A stretch of 64,000 nt of DNA from Streptomyces sp. NBC_00377 (lineage in GTDB: Bacteria; Actinomycetota; Actinomycetes; Streptomycetales; Streptomycetaceae). Of this stretch, positions 24,197 to 32,612 are shown piece by piece. Below the pieces are notes generated by a model that was given only the letters and a program-made list of their open reading frames with translations, did not search any database and was not told the origin of the DNA. Each line of letters starts with the position of its first letter. Positions within the stretch are counted from its first letter, which is position 1. The stretch lies in contig NZ_CP107958.1 in the NCBI RefSeq assembly GCF_036075115.1, positions 5,580,001 to 5,644,000 on the forward strand, read 5' to 3'. The position numbers and the translations under genes are program-made.

Positions 24197-24476
24197 CTCC
24201 CCTGCCTGGTATGCGGCTTTCGTGGAGGTGCCGGAGAGCGACCGTCGAAGTGATTTCGATTACACGCCGTTTACCTGTGCCGCAGTCCGGGCAGTCGGCG
24301 CGATCTAGTCGATGTGGCGGAAATGTAAAGAAGAAGCGGTGGGAATGTGCCGCCATGTCCCCCTCGTCATGACACTCCGAAGAAAAATGTCTGCGTGGTT
24401 TGAACACTCAACACCCCGCCTGCGTACCCGTCGTCGAGCGACCGACTGGGGGATCCCCCGGACACCGGAGGTGGGC

Positions 24477-25052
24477 GTGCGCAAGGATGCGGCCGTGGCC
24501 AATGAACGTGGATCGAGGGCCCGACATCGCATGTCCCAGCCCTCGGAGCCTGATGAGGAGCTGATGCGTGCTCTGTATCGGGAGCATGCCGGACCCCTGC
24601 TTGCGTATGTCCTGCGCCTGGTTGCCGGAGATCGGCAGCGCGCCGAGGACGTCGTGCAGGAGACGCTCATCCGTGCCTGGAAGAACGCCGGTCAGCTCAA
24701 TCGTGCGACCGGATCTGTACGCCCCTGGCTGGTGACGGTCGCACGCCGCATCGTCATCGACGGCCACCGCAGCCGGCAGGCCCGGCCGCAGGAGGTCGAC
24801 CCGTCGCCGCTGGAGGTCATTCCTGCGGAGGACGAGATCGACAAGGCGCTGTGGCTGATGACGCTGTCCGACGCGCTCGACGACCTGACCCCGGCCCACC
24901 GGGAGGTGCTCGTCGAGACGTACTTCAAGGGGCGTACCGTCAACGAGGCGGCCGAGACACTGGGTATCCCCAGCGGCACCGTGCGCTCACGGGTCTTCTA
25001 TGCCCTGCGGTCGATGAAGCTGGCTCTGGAGGAGCGGGGGGTGACGGCGTGA
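24477..25052 (+). CDS. sigU: ECF RNA polymerase sigma factor (SigU-type)
   Basis: An extracytoplasmic-function sigma factor of 191 residues. Region 2 is LYREHAGPLLAYVLRLVAGDRQRAEDVVQETLIRAWKN with VARRIVIDGHR; region 4 is LTPAHREVLVETYFKGRTVNEAAETLGIPSGTVRSRVFYALRSMK. The GTG at 24477 has GGAGG 5 nt upstream; ATG 24531 (MSQPSEPDEE) is a possible shorter start. The stop overlaps the next gene, an anti-sigma factor, at TGATG. The context matches S. coelicolor sigU-rsuA as I remember it; the SigU name rests on that. Confidence 0.85.
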   Translation: MRKDAAVANERGSRARHRMSQPSEPDEELMRALYREHAGPLLAYVLRLVAGDRQRAEDVVQETLIRAWKNAGQLNRATGSVRPWLVTVARRIVIDGHRSRQARPQEVDPSPLEVIPAEDEIDKALWLMTLSDALDDLTPAHREVLVETYFKGRTVNEAAETLGIPSGTVRSRVFYALRSMKLALEERGVTA

Positions 25053-25885
25053 TGAGCGTTTACGGGGGATTCGGAGCAGGTGGTTCGGGTATGTCTGGAC
25101 CCATGCAGGGATCTACGGGATCTCCGAGCCCGAGCGAACACGAGACCGTCGGCGCCTACGCCCTCGGCATCCTCGACGACGCCGAGGCGACCGCCTTCGA
25201 GATGCATCTCGCCGGCTGCGAGTGGTGCGCCCAGCAGCTCGACGAGCTCGCCGGCATGGAGCCCATGCTCGCCGCCCTCGCGGACCTGCCGGGCACCGGC
25301 ACCCCCGCCATCGGCGAGTCGCTGTCCGCCCGCCCCAGCCCGCGCCTCGCGGAACGGCTGGTCGACGAGGTCTCCGAGCGTCGCGCGGTCAAGCGCCGCC
25401 GCTCCTTCTTCCTGGTGGCGGCCGCGGCCGCGCTGATCATCGGCGGTCCGCTCACCGTACTGGCGGCGACCGGCGGCGACAGCGGGAGCAAGGACGTCCA
25501 GGCCGGCTCCACCAAGTCCGCGAACTCCGCCAAGGACGCCTTCGACGCGCTCGGCGACCGGGTCAACGCGACCGACTCCGCGAGCAAGGTCACCGCGACC
25601 GTCGCCATGGGCGACAAGGCGTGGGGCACGGAGATCGGCGTCGAGCTGAAGAACGTGAAGGGCCCCGAGAAGTGCTCGCTCATCGCCGTCGGCAAGAACG
25701 GCGAGCGCGAGACGGTCTCCTCCTGGTCGGTCCCGGAGTGGGGCTACGGCCTCCCCGGCGCCAAGACGGAGCAGGCGAAGAACCCGCTCTACGTCACGGG
25801 CGGAGCCGCTTTCAAGACCAATGAGATCGACCACTTCGAGGTCATGACCTTCGAAGGCAAGAAGCTCGTCCAGATCGACGCGTAA
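25052..25885 (+). CDS. rsuA: Membrane anti-sigma factor with ZAS motif (RsuA-type)
   Basis: A 277-residue protein whose ATG overlaps the sigma-factor stop. The cytoplasmic N-terminus contains the zinc anti-sigma motif H-x3-C-x2-C as H52, C56, C59 (HLAGCEWC) in an amphipathic helix region. After a basic RRAVKRRR stretch comes one membrane helix (SFFLVAAAAALIIGGPLTVLAA) and an extracytoplasmic sensor domain of about 130 residues. It should hold the cognate ECF sigma inactive at the membrane until a signal frees it. The one-base overlap gives matched expression. Confidence 0.87.
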   Translation: MSVYGGFGAGGSGMSGPMQGSTGSPSPSEHETVGAYALGILDDAEATAFEMHLAGCEWCAQQLDELAGMEPMLAALADLPGTGTPAIGESLSARPSPRLAERLVDEVSERRAVKRRRSFFLVAAAAALIIGGPLTVLAATGGDSGSKDVQAGSTKSANSAKDAFDALGDRVNATDSASKVTATVAMGDKAWGTEIGVELKNVKGPEKCSLIAVGKNGERETVSSWSVPEWGYGLPGAKTEQAKNPLYVTGGAAFKTNEIDHFEVMTFEGKKLVQIDA

Positions 25886-25896
25886 CTTCCTTCAGC

Positions 25897-25948
25897 GGGC
25901 CCCCTTCGCGTACGGTTGACGGCTGCCCAGCACGTCAGAAGGGGGCCC
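25897..25948 (+). promoter_or_regulatory. Inverted repeat that can bury the helicase ribosome binding site
   Basis: GGGCCCCCTTC (25897-25907) pairs perfectly with GAAGGGGGCCC (25938-25948); the 30-nt loop contains CGTACGGTTGAC. The right arm is the AAGGGGG ribosome site and ends one base before the GTG start at 25950. The folded RNA would block initiation, so this may be a regulatory leader or partial attenuator between rsuA and the helicase. Confidence 0.55.
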
Positions 25949-25949
25949 G

Positions 25950-28340
25950 GTGGCCGTTCAGGCACAGCAGGAAACCGCGGTCGGATCGGTTCAGGAAACC
26001 GCGCCGGATTCGGTGCGGGACCGAGAGATCAGCATCGAACAGGAACACCTCGACCGGGTGTACCGACGCCTCGAGGAGAAGATCCACGAGGCCGAGTTCC
26101 TCATGAGTGACGCGGCCAAGCGCGGCCAGGTCGGCACGCCCGGCGCCCTCGCCGAGCGGGACGCGCAGGTGTTCCGCGCGGGCGTCCACCTCAACCGGCT
26201 CAACAACGAGTTCGAGGACTTCCTGTTCGGGCGGATCGATCTGCTCCCGGGCAAGGACGGCAAGAAGGGCCCGGACGGCGCCTACACCGCCGTGGAGCCC
26301 GCCGAGGGGGCGGTCCGCCCCGACAACACCGCGGACATCGCGGAAACGCTCCACATCGGCCGGATCGGCGTCCTCGACTCGGACTACGCTCCGCTGGTCA
26401 TCGACTGGCGTGCGCCCGCCGCGGCCCCCTTCTACCGCTCCACCCCGGTCGACCCGGGGCGGGTCGTACGGCGCCGGGTGATCCGGTCGAAGGGGCGTCG
26501 CGTCCTCGGCGTCGAGGACGACCTGATGCGTCCCGAGCTGAAAGCGGTCCTGGACGGCGACGAACTGCCCGTCATCGGCGACGGCGCCCTCATGGCCGCC
26601 CTCGGCCAGGCCCGCAGCCACACCATGCGCGACATCGTCGCCTCCATCCAGGCCGAGCAGGACCTGGTCATCCGCGCCCCCGCCGCCTCCGTGACCTACG
26701 TCGAGGGCGGCCCCGGCACCGGGAAGACCGCCGTCGCGCTGCACCGGGCCGCCTACCTGCTCTACCAGGACCGGCGCCGGTACGCGGGCGGCATCCTGAT
26801 CGTCTCGCCCACACCCCTGCTGGTGGCCTACACCGAGGGCGTGCTGCCCTCCCTGGGCGAGGAGGGCCAGGTCGCCATCCGCGCCATCGGCTCCCTCGTC
26901 GACGGCGCCGAGGCCACCCTGTACGACTCCCCGGCGGTGGCCCGCGCCAAGGGCTCGTACCGGATGCTGAAGGTGCTGCGCAAAGCGGCGCGCGGCGCCC
27001 TGGAGGCCGGCGGCCGGGCCGCGGCGCAGCCCACCCTCGACGAGGCCGACGAGGCTCCCGCACCCTCGGTCACCCCCACCCGGCTGCGGGTCGTCGCCTT
27101 CGGCCGCCGTCTGGAGCTGGAGGCGGCCGACCTGGACCGCGTCCGGCAGAGCGCGCTCAGCGGCACCGCCCCCGTCAACCTGCTGCGCCCCCGCGCCCGC
27201 AAGCTGCTCCTGGACGCCCTGTGGGAGCGCTCCGGCGCGGCCGGCCGGCACAGCGACCCCGAGCTCGCCGCCGAGCTGCGTTCCTCCTTCGACGAGGACG
27301 TGACCACCGAGGACGCGTTCATCGCCTTCCTCGACGCCTGGTGGCCCGAGCTGACCCCGCAGGCGGTCCTGACGGCCATGGCCGACGAGCGGCGGCTCGG
27401 CCGCTGGGCCCGGCGCATCCTCAACCCGGGCGAGGTCCGCAAGGTCGCCCGCGCCCTCAAGCGGGACGGCCGCTCGGTGCACGACATCGCCATGCTCGAC
27501 GAGCTCCAGGCGATCCTCGGCGCGCCCGTGCGCCCCCGTAAGCGGCGCGAGTACGACCCGCTGGACCAGCTCACCGGTCTGGAGGAGCTGATGCCGGTGC
27601 GCGAGGAGACGCAGCGCGAGCGCGCCGAGCGGCTCGCCCAGGAGCGCACCGAGTACGCGCACGTCATCGTCGACGAGGCGCAGGACCTCACCCCGATGCA
27701 GTGGCGCATGGTCGGGCGTCGTGGCCGGCACGCCACCTGGACGGTCGTCGGCGACCCGGCCCAGTCCTCCTGGTCCGACCCCGACGAGGCCGCCGAGGCC
27801 CGTGACGAGGCGCTCGGCACCCGCCCGCGCCGCCGCTTCGAGCTGACCGTGAACTACCGCAACCCGGCGGAGATCGCGGAGCTGGCGGCGAAGGTGCTGG
27901 CCCTGGCGATGCCGGGCGCCGAATCCCCGTCGGCGGTCAGGTCGACGGGTGTCGTGCCCCGCTTCGTGGCGACGGGCAGAAGGCAGGGCACCACCGAACG
28001 CGACTCCCTGGCGCCGGCCGTCCGCGCGGAGGCCGAACGCCTCCTGGAGCGGGTGGACGGCACCGTCGGCGTCGTCGTCGCCATGAACCGCCGTGAGGAG
28101 GCGAGACGCTGGCTCGCCGGCCTGGGCGAGCGTGTGGTGGCTCTGGGCAGCCTCGAGGCCAAGGGCCTGGAGTACGACGCGACGGTCGTCGTCTCACCGG
28201 CGGAGATCGCCGACGAGTCGCCGGCCGGCCTGCGCGTGCTGTACGTGGCCCTCACCCGGGCCACCCAGCAGCTCACTGTGGTCTCCGGTGAACGGGACGC
28301 GCCCGACGCGAACGGGGTGCCGGACCTCCTGAGGGACTGA
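25950..28340 (+). CDS. helR: UvrD/HelD-like RNA polymerase-associated helicase (HelR-type)
   Basis: A 796-residue superfamily 1 ATPase. An N-terminal coiled coil (EQEHLDRVYRRLEEKIHEAEF), as in HelD, precedes the helicase: Walker A GGPGTGKT at 253-260, Walker B VIVDEAQDLTPMQW, motif III VVGDPAQSSW, motif VI LYVALTRATQQL. A ~160-residue insertion lies between the motor halves. HelD-type proteins remove stalled RNA polymerase from DNA; the streptomycete HelR form also dislodges rifamycins. The symbol is tentative because the rifamycin-specific features are not readable here. It lies 64 nt after rsuA, with a hairpin over its ribosome site. Confidence 0.85.
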   Translation: MAVQAQQETAVGSVQETAPDSVRDREISIEQEHLDRVYRRLEEKIHEAEFLMSDAAKRGQVGTPGALAERDAQVFRAGVHLNRLNNEFEDFLFGRIDLLPGKDGKKGPDGAYTAVEPAEGAVRPDNTADIAETLHIGRIGVLDSDYAPLVIDWRAPAAAPFYRSTPVDPGRVVRRRVIRSKGRRVLGVEDDLMRPELKAVLDGDELPVIGDGALMAALGQARSHTMRDIVASIQAEQDLVIRAPAASVTYVEGGPGTGKTAVALHRAAYLLYQDRRRYAGGILIVSPTPLLVAYTEGVLPSLGEEGQVAIRAIGSLVDGAEATLYDSPAVARAKGSYRMLKVLRKAARGALEAGGRAAAQPTLDEADEAPAPSVTPTRLRVVAFGRRLELEAADLDRVRQSALSGTAPVNLLRPRARKLLLDALWERSGAAGRHSDPELAAELRSSFDEDVTTEDAFIAFLDAWWPELTPQAVLTAMADERRLGRWARRILNPGEVRKVARALKRDGRSVHDIAMLDELQAILGAPVRPRKRREYDPLDQLTGLEELMPVREETQRERAERLAQERTEYAHVIVDEAQDLTPMQWRMVGRRGRHATWTVVGDPAQSSWSDPDEAAEARDEALGTRPRRRFELTVNYRNPAEIAELAAKVLALAMPGAESPSAVRSTGVVPRFVATGRRQGTTERDSLAPAVRAEAERLLERVDGTVGVVVAMNRREEARRWLAGLGERVVALGSLEAKGLEYDATVVVSPAEIADESPAGLRVLYVALTRATQQLTVVSGERDAPDANGVPDLLRD

Positions 28341-28469
28341 AGCGGCCGAGGAGAGGGACGGGAGCCGGTGCTCCCGGCGCGACCTACAGGACAGTCGGGG
28401 CGGACGGGTCCGAACGGACTGTTTCCTGTGAAGTCTCCGGACGGGAATGGTCTTCGGGCATCCGTTTGT

Positions 28470-28475
28470 TAGCCT
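28470..28475 (+). promoter_or_regulatory. -10 element of candidate small RNA
   Basis: TAGCCT, within TTGTTAGCCT, predicts a start about 28480-28482. This is exactly where the closing stem of the structured region begins. No good -35 hexamer is visible. Confidence 0.4.
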
Positions 28476-28479
28476 GGTC

Positions 28480-28618
28480 GTGACACCGGCTCGATCCAAG
28501 CCCCCGGGCCCAACCTTCGTCGCTACGAGCGACCACTTGCCGCGAGGCGAGCATGGCGGGTCGGTGTCATGAATGTCGGAGAGGCCCACATCACCTGGTG
28601 ATGTGGGCCTCTCTCATG
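28480..28618 (+). ncRNA. Candidate structured small RNA between helicase and malic enzyme
   Basis: TGACACCG (28481-28488) is the exact complement of CGGTGTCA (28562-28569) and would close a domain of about 90 nt. Inside are two small hairpins: TCGCT-ACG-AGCGA, and GCC-GCGA-GGC, the second with a GNRA tetraloop. A 17-bp near-perfect hairpin (28579-28613, GAGAGGCCCACATCACC with its complement, then CTCTC) follows as a terminator. A -10 hexamer lies just upstream. It contains no convincing ORF. It could be a free small RNA or a leader element for malic enzyme; I lean to the former because of the terminal hairpin. Confidence 0.55.
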
Positions 28619-28739
28619 GGCTTCGGCCACTTCATTGAGAACAAAACGATCGCAATTCCGGGCGGCTTTCACGTACTCGTCGGTAGGTGCGACGATCGGA
28701 CGGCAAACCAGCGACCCAGCAGTGCAGAGGAAGTCGGCC

Positions 28740-30158
28740 ATGGCAACGGCGCCCAGCGTCTCCTACTCGATCACGGTCCGTCTGGAGGTGCCCGCGAGCG
28801 GAACGGCGGTCTCCCAGATCACCACGGCCGTGGAGTCCCACGGAGGCTCGGTGACCGGCCTCGACGTCACCGCCTCCGGCCACGAGAAGCTCCGCATCGA
28901 CGTCACCATCGCCGCCACCTCCACCGCCCACGCCGACGAGATCGTCGTGCAGCTGCGCGGCATCGAGGGCGTCACCCTCGGCAAGGTCTCCGACCGTACG
29001 TTCCTGATGCACCTCGGCGGCAAGATCGAGATGGCGTCCAAGCACCCCATCCGCAACCGTGACGACCTCTCGATGATCTACACGCCCGGCGTGGCCCGCG
29101 TCTGCATGGCGATCGCCGAGAACCCCGAGGACGCCCGCCGCCTCACCATCAAGCGCAACTCCGTTGCGGTCGTGACGGACGGCTCCGCCGTGCTGGGTCT
29201 CGGCAACATCGGCCCGAAGGCCGCGCTGCCGGTCATGGAGGGCAAGGCCGCGCTGTTCAAGCGGTTCGCCGGCATCGACGCCTGGCCGCTGTGCCTGGAC
29301 ACCCAGGACACCGACGCGATCGTCGAGATCGTCAAGGCCATCGCCCCCGGCTTCGCGGGCATCAACCTCGAGGACATCTCCGCCCCCCGCTGCTTCGAGA
29401 TCGAGGCCCGGCTGCGCGAGGCCCTCGACATCCCCGTCTTCCACGACGACCAGCACGGCACCGCGATCGTCGTCCTCGCCTCCCTCACGAACGCCCTGCG
29501 TGTCGTGAACAAGGGCATCGGCGACGTGCGGGTCGTGATGTCCGGCGCCGGCGCGGCCGGCACGGCCATCCTCAAGCTGCTGCTCGCGGCCGGCGTGAAG
29601 AACGCGGTCGTCGCCGACATCCACGGTGTCGTCCACGCGGACCGCGAGGACCTGGTCGACGCGGCCCCGGACTCGGCGCTGTGCTGGATCGCCGACAACA
29701 CCAACCCCGAGGGCCTCACCGGCACCCTCAAGGAGGCCGTGCGCGGCGCGGACGTCTTCATCGGCGTCTCCGCCCCGAACGTCCTCGACGGCGCCGACGT
29801 GGCCGCGATGGCCGACGACGCGATCGTGTTCGCGCTCGCGAATCCCGACCCCGAGGTCGACCCGGCGGTCGCCCGCCTGACGGCCGCCGTCGTGGCCACC
29901 GGCCGCTCGGACTTCCCCAACCAGATCAACAACGTGCTGGTCTTCCCGGGCGTCTTCCGCGGCCTGCTGGACGCGCAGTCCCGGACCGTCAACACCGAGA
30001 TGATGCTCGCGGCCGCGAAGGCCCTCGCGGACGTCGTGAGCGACGACGAGCTCAACGCGAACTACATCATCCCGAGCGTCTTCAACGACCGGGTCGCCGG
30101 CGCGGTGGCCGGTGCGGTGCGGGAAGCCGCGAAGGCGGCGGGAGTGTCGGCCTCCTAG
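28740..30158 (+). CDS. NAD(P)-dependent malic enzyme with N-terminal ACT domain
   Basis: A 472-residue malate oxidoreductase (decarboxylating), converting malate to pyruvate and CO2 with reduced nicotinamide. Residues ~1-85 form an ACT-type ligand-binding domain (SYSITVRLEVPASGTAVSQITTAVESHGGSV), a likely allosteric site. The malic core follows: YTPGVARVC, GNIGPKAALPVMEGKA, metal-binding FHDDQHGTA, Rossmann motif SGAGAAGTA, and FALANPDPEV. The ATG at 28740 has GAGGAAG at proper spacing. The ~400-nt gap upstream holds the small RNA candidate. Confidence 0.93.
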   Translation: MATAPSVSYSITVRLEVPASGTAVSQITTAVESHGGSVTGLDVTASGHEKLRIDVTIAATSTAHADEIVVQLRGIEGVTLGKVSDRTFLMHLGGKIEMASKHPIRNRDDLSMIYTPGVARVCMAIAENPEDARRLTIKRNSVAVVTDGSAVLGLGNIGPKAALPVMEGKAALFKRFAGIDAWPLCLDTQDTDAIVEIVKAIAPGFAGINLEDISAPRCFEIEARLREALDIPVFHDDQHGTAIVVLASLTNALRVVNKGIGDVRVVMSGAGAAGTAILKLLLAAGVKNAVVADIHGVVHADREDLVDAAPDSALCWIADNTNPEGLTGTLKEAVRGADVFIGVSAPNVLDGADVAAMADDAIVFALANPDPEVDPAVARLTAAVVATGRSDFPNQINNVLVFPGVFRGLLDAQSRTVNTEMMLAAAKALADVVSDDELNANYIIPSVFNDRVAGAVAGAVREAAKAAGVSAS

Positions 30159-30251
30159 GTTCGGGGCATGCGAGTGTGCGGGGGCTGTGAGTATCGCCAC
30201 GATGGCCCCCGCAACGGCGCGTCGCGGAACGTCGCGCCGGGAACGGCCCTC

Positions 30252-30257
30252 TAGGGT
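30252..30257 (+). promoter_or_regulatory. Possible -10 element upstream of hupA
   Basis: TAGGGT in CCTCTAGGGTTGC would give a hupA leader of about 190 nt. The roughly 300-nt region between malic enzyme and hupA contains no gene. Confidence is limited because no -35 is evident. Confidence 0.3.
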
Positions 30258-30454
30258 TGCGCCCGACCCAACCGCCCCTCGGGTGACTCCCAAGGGTTGT
30301 CTCACGGCTCCGTGCGGGTGCCGGATTGGCTTTCCCGCCGCTGGTAGGGGCAGGATGCGTCTCTGGGCGCGTGCACAACGACTTTCGCTGTGCCCAACAT
30401 GCGGCTCCGCCGCGTGGCACGCCGCAACGGCAAGAAGAACACGGGAGTAACAAC

Positions 30455-30736
30455 ATGAACCGCAGTGAGCTGGTGGCCGCGCTGGCCGACCGCGCCGAGG
30501 TGACCCGCAAGGACGCCGACGCAGTGCTGGCCGCGTTCGCCGAGGTCGTCGGCGACATCGTCTCCAAGGGCGACGAGAAGGTCACCATCCCCGGCTTCCT
30601 GACCTTCGAGCGCACCCACCGTGCCGCTCGCACCGCCCGCAACCCGCAGACCGGCGACCCGATCCAGATCCCGGCCGGCTACAGCGTCAAGGTCTCCGCG
30701 GGCTCGAAGCTCAAGGAAGCGGCCAAGGGCAAGTAA
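30455..30736 (+). CDS. hupA: Nucleoid-associated HU-family protein HupA
   Basis: A 93-residue HU protein: MNRSELVAALADRAEVTRKDADAVLAAF, the beta-arm region TIPGFLTFERTHRAARTARNPQTGDPIQIPAGYSVKVSAG, and a short basic end. It is the single-domain vegetative form, lacking the long lysine-rich tail of the developmental HupS type. It binds DNA as a dimer and organises the nucleoid. Initiation is at ATG 30455 with GGGAG upstream. A very strong inverted repeat 100 nt downstream terminates it against murA. Confidence 0.95.
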   Translation: MNRSELVAALADRAEVTRKDADAVLAAFAEVVGDIVSKGDEKVTIPGFLTFERTHRAARTARNPQTGDPIQIPAGYSVKVSAGSKLKEAAKGK

Positions 30737-30834
30737 GCGCTCCGCTGCTGGAGCGCGTGGGCAGCTGCCGGCCGCCTCCGGCCGGTCGCGCAGTTCCCCG
30801 CGCCCCTGCGGGGCACGTCCGTCCGCCGAGGACG

Positions 30835-30897
30835 CGCAGTAACGCCGATGGGGCGGCCACCCGGAATCCGGGTGGCCGCCCCATCGGCGTTACTGCG
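30835..30897. terminator. Perfect 31-bp inverted repeat, bidirectional terminator
   Basis: The arms 30835-30865 and 30867-30897 are exactly complementary over 31 bp with a single central base (A30866). The left arm includes AACGCCGATGGGGCGGCC. It lies between convergent hupA and murA and must be a very strong bidirectional terminator or a replication and cloning obstacle. Confidence 0.9.
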
Positions 30898-30975
30898 ACC
30901 GCGCTGTGCCTGCCCGGGGGCCACCCCGGATCCCCGGCCGGGAGACAGGTCGCTCCGGCCGGGGTGCGGCGGGGA

Positions 30976-32322
30976 TCAGCCGAGCGCCTTGCCCGGCAGC
31001 TCGACCTTCGCGCCGAGCTCGACGAGCTTCTCCATGAAGTTCTCGTAACCGCGGTTGATGAGGTCGATGCCGTGGACCCGCGAGGTGCCCTGGGCCGCGA
31101 GGGCGGCGATGAGGTACGAGAAGCCGCCGCGGAGGTCGGGGATGACCAGGTCGGCGCCCTGGAGCTTCGTGGGGCCCGACACGACCGCGGAGTGCAGGAA
31201 GTTGCGCTGCCCGAAGCGGCAGTCGGAGCCGCCGAGGCACTCGCGGTACAGCTGGATGTGGGCGCCCATCTGGTTGAGCGCGGAGGTGAAGCCCAGCCGG
31301 GACTCGTAGACCGTCTCGTGGACGATCGAGAGGCCTGACGCCTGGGTCAGGGCGACGACCAGCGGCTGCTGCCAGTCCGTCTGGAAACCGGGGTGGACGT
31401 CCGTCTCCAGCGCGATGGACTTCAGGTTGCCGCCCGGGTGCCAGAAGCGGATGCCCTCGTCGTCGATCTCGAAGGCGCCCCCCACCTTCCGGTAGGTGTT
31501 CAGGAACGTCATCATCGAGCGCTGCTGGGCGCCGCGGACGTAGATGTTGCCCTCGGTCGCCAGCGCCGCGGACGCCCAGGAGGCGGCCTCCAGACGGTCC
31601 GACAGGGCCGCGTGGTTGTAGCCGCCGAGCTTGTCGACACCGGTGATGCGGATCGTGCGGTCGGTGTCCATCGCGATGATGGCGCCCATCTTCTGGAGCA
31701 CGCAGATGAGATCCTCGATCTCCGGCTCCACGGCCGCGTTCGAGAGCTCGGTGACGCCCTCCGCCAGCACGGCCGTCAGCAGCACCTGCTCGGTCGCGCC
31801 GACCGACGGGTACGGCAGCACGATCTTCGTGCCGCGCAGCCGCTGGGGGGCCTCCAGGTACTGGCCGTCCTCCCGCTTCTCGATCTTCGCGCCGAACTGG
31901 CGCAGCACGTCGAAGTGGAAGTCGATGGGCCGGCCGCCGATGTCGCAGCCGCCGAGGCCGGGGATGAACGCGTGCCCGAGGCGGTGCAGGAGGGGGCCGC
32001 AGAACAGGATCGGGATCCGGCTCGAACCCGCGTGGGCGTCGATGTCGGCGACGTTGGCGCTCTCCACGTAGGTCGGGTCGAGCACCAGCTCGCCCGGCTC
32101 CTCACCCGGGCGGACCGTCACCCCGTGCAGTTGCAGCAGGCCGCGTACGACCCGCACGTCACGGATGTCCGGAACGTTGCGCAGCCGACTCGGCTCACTG
32201 CCCAGCAGGGCGGCGACCATGGCCTTGGGTACGAGGTTCTTCGCACCGCGGACACGGATCTCGCCCTCGAGCGGGGTGCCGCCGTGGACAAGCAGTACGT
32301 CGTCAGAGCCGTTGACGGTCAT
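30976..32322 (-). CDS. murA: UDP-N-acetylglucosamine 1-carboxyvinyltransferase MurA
   Basis: The first committed step of peptidoglycan synthesis: transfer of enolpyruvate from PEP to UDP-GlcNAc in the cytoplasm. 448 residues from ATG 32322 (MTVNGSDDVLLVHGGTPLEGEIRVRGAKN). The catalytic loop reads GLGGCDIGGRPIDFH, with the PEP-binding and fosfomycin-sensitive cysteine at C126; many mycobacterial enzymes have Asp here. RGAKN and SDRLEAASW are further family landmarks. The longer open frame upstream has no homology. It is convergent with hupA and divergent from the algH-like gene. Confidence 0.95.
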   Translation of the reverse strand: MTVNGSDDVLLVHGGTPLEGEIRVRGAKNLVPKAMVAALLGSEPSRLRNVPDIRDVRVVRGLLQLHGVTVRPGEEPGELVLDPTYVESANVADIDAHAGSSRIPILFCGPLLHRLGHAFIPGLGGCDIGGRPIDFHFDVLRQFGAKIEKREDGQYLEAPQRLRGTKIVLPYPSVGATEQVLLTAVLAEGVTELSNAAVEPEIEDLICVLQKMGAIIAMDTDRTIRITGVDKLGGYNHAALSDRLEAASWASAALATEGNIYVRGAQQRSMMTFLNTYRKVGGAFEIDDEGIRFWHPGGNLKSIALETDVHPGFQTDWQQPLVVALTQASGLSIVHETVYESRLGFTSALNQMGAHIQLYRECLGGSDCRFGQRNFLHSAVVSGPTKLQGADLVIPDLRGGFSYLIAALAAQGTSRVHGIDLINRGYENFMEKLVELGAKVELPGKALG

Positions 32323-32612
32323 GTATCTCGCGTTCCATGGATGGTGGATTGGGGCAGGGGCCAAGGTGTCGGAGGCAGGGCCAGATGAGACAGGGTAATC
32401 GCCGACGCCCCCTGTCCTGTAAGCCCGAGGACGGCTCAGAAACGTCATAGCTGTGTCACAACACGAACCGTTTCTCATCGGGCACATGGGGTCACCGCCG
32501 ACCCTCCGGCGTGCCCGTGCGCCCGGACCGCGTCCGTGCGCCCGACCTGCCCTGGCCCCGCTCCCCCTGATTGCCTCCCCACTTCACGGGAAGATGCGGG
32601 ATCATGTCAGGC
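32323..32612. promoter_or_regulatory. Divergent region between murA and the AlgH-like gene
   Basis: About 290 nt with no gene. It contains AT-richer words (TCATAGCTGTGTCACAACAC at about 32445-32464) likely to hold the promoters. No clear -35/-10 pair or hairpin stands out. Confidence 0.3.

Noticed and set aside
24330..24370. ECF autoregulatory promoter of the sigma gene (GGGAATG ... CGTCAT)
   Set aside because: The hexamers and spacing only loosely resemble ECF promoters and such matches are frequent in this GC context. Not reported as a feature.
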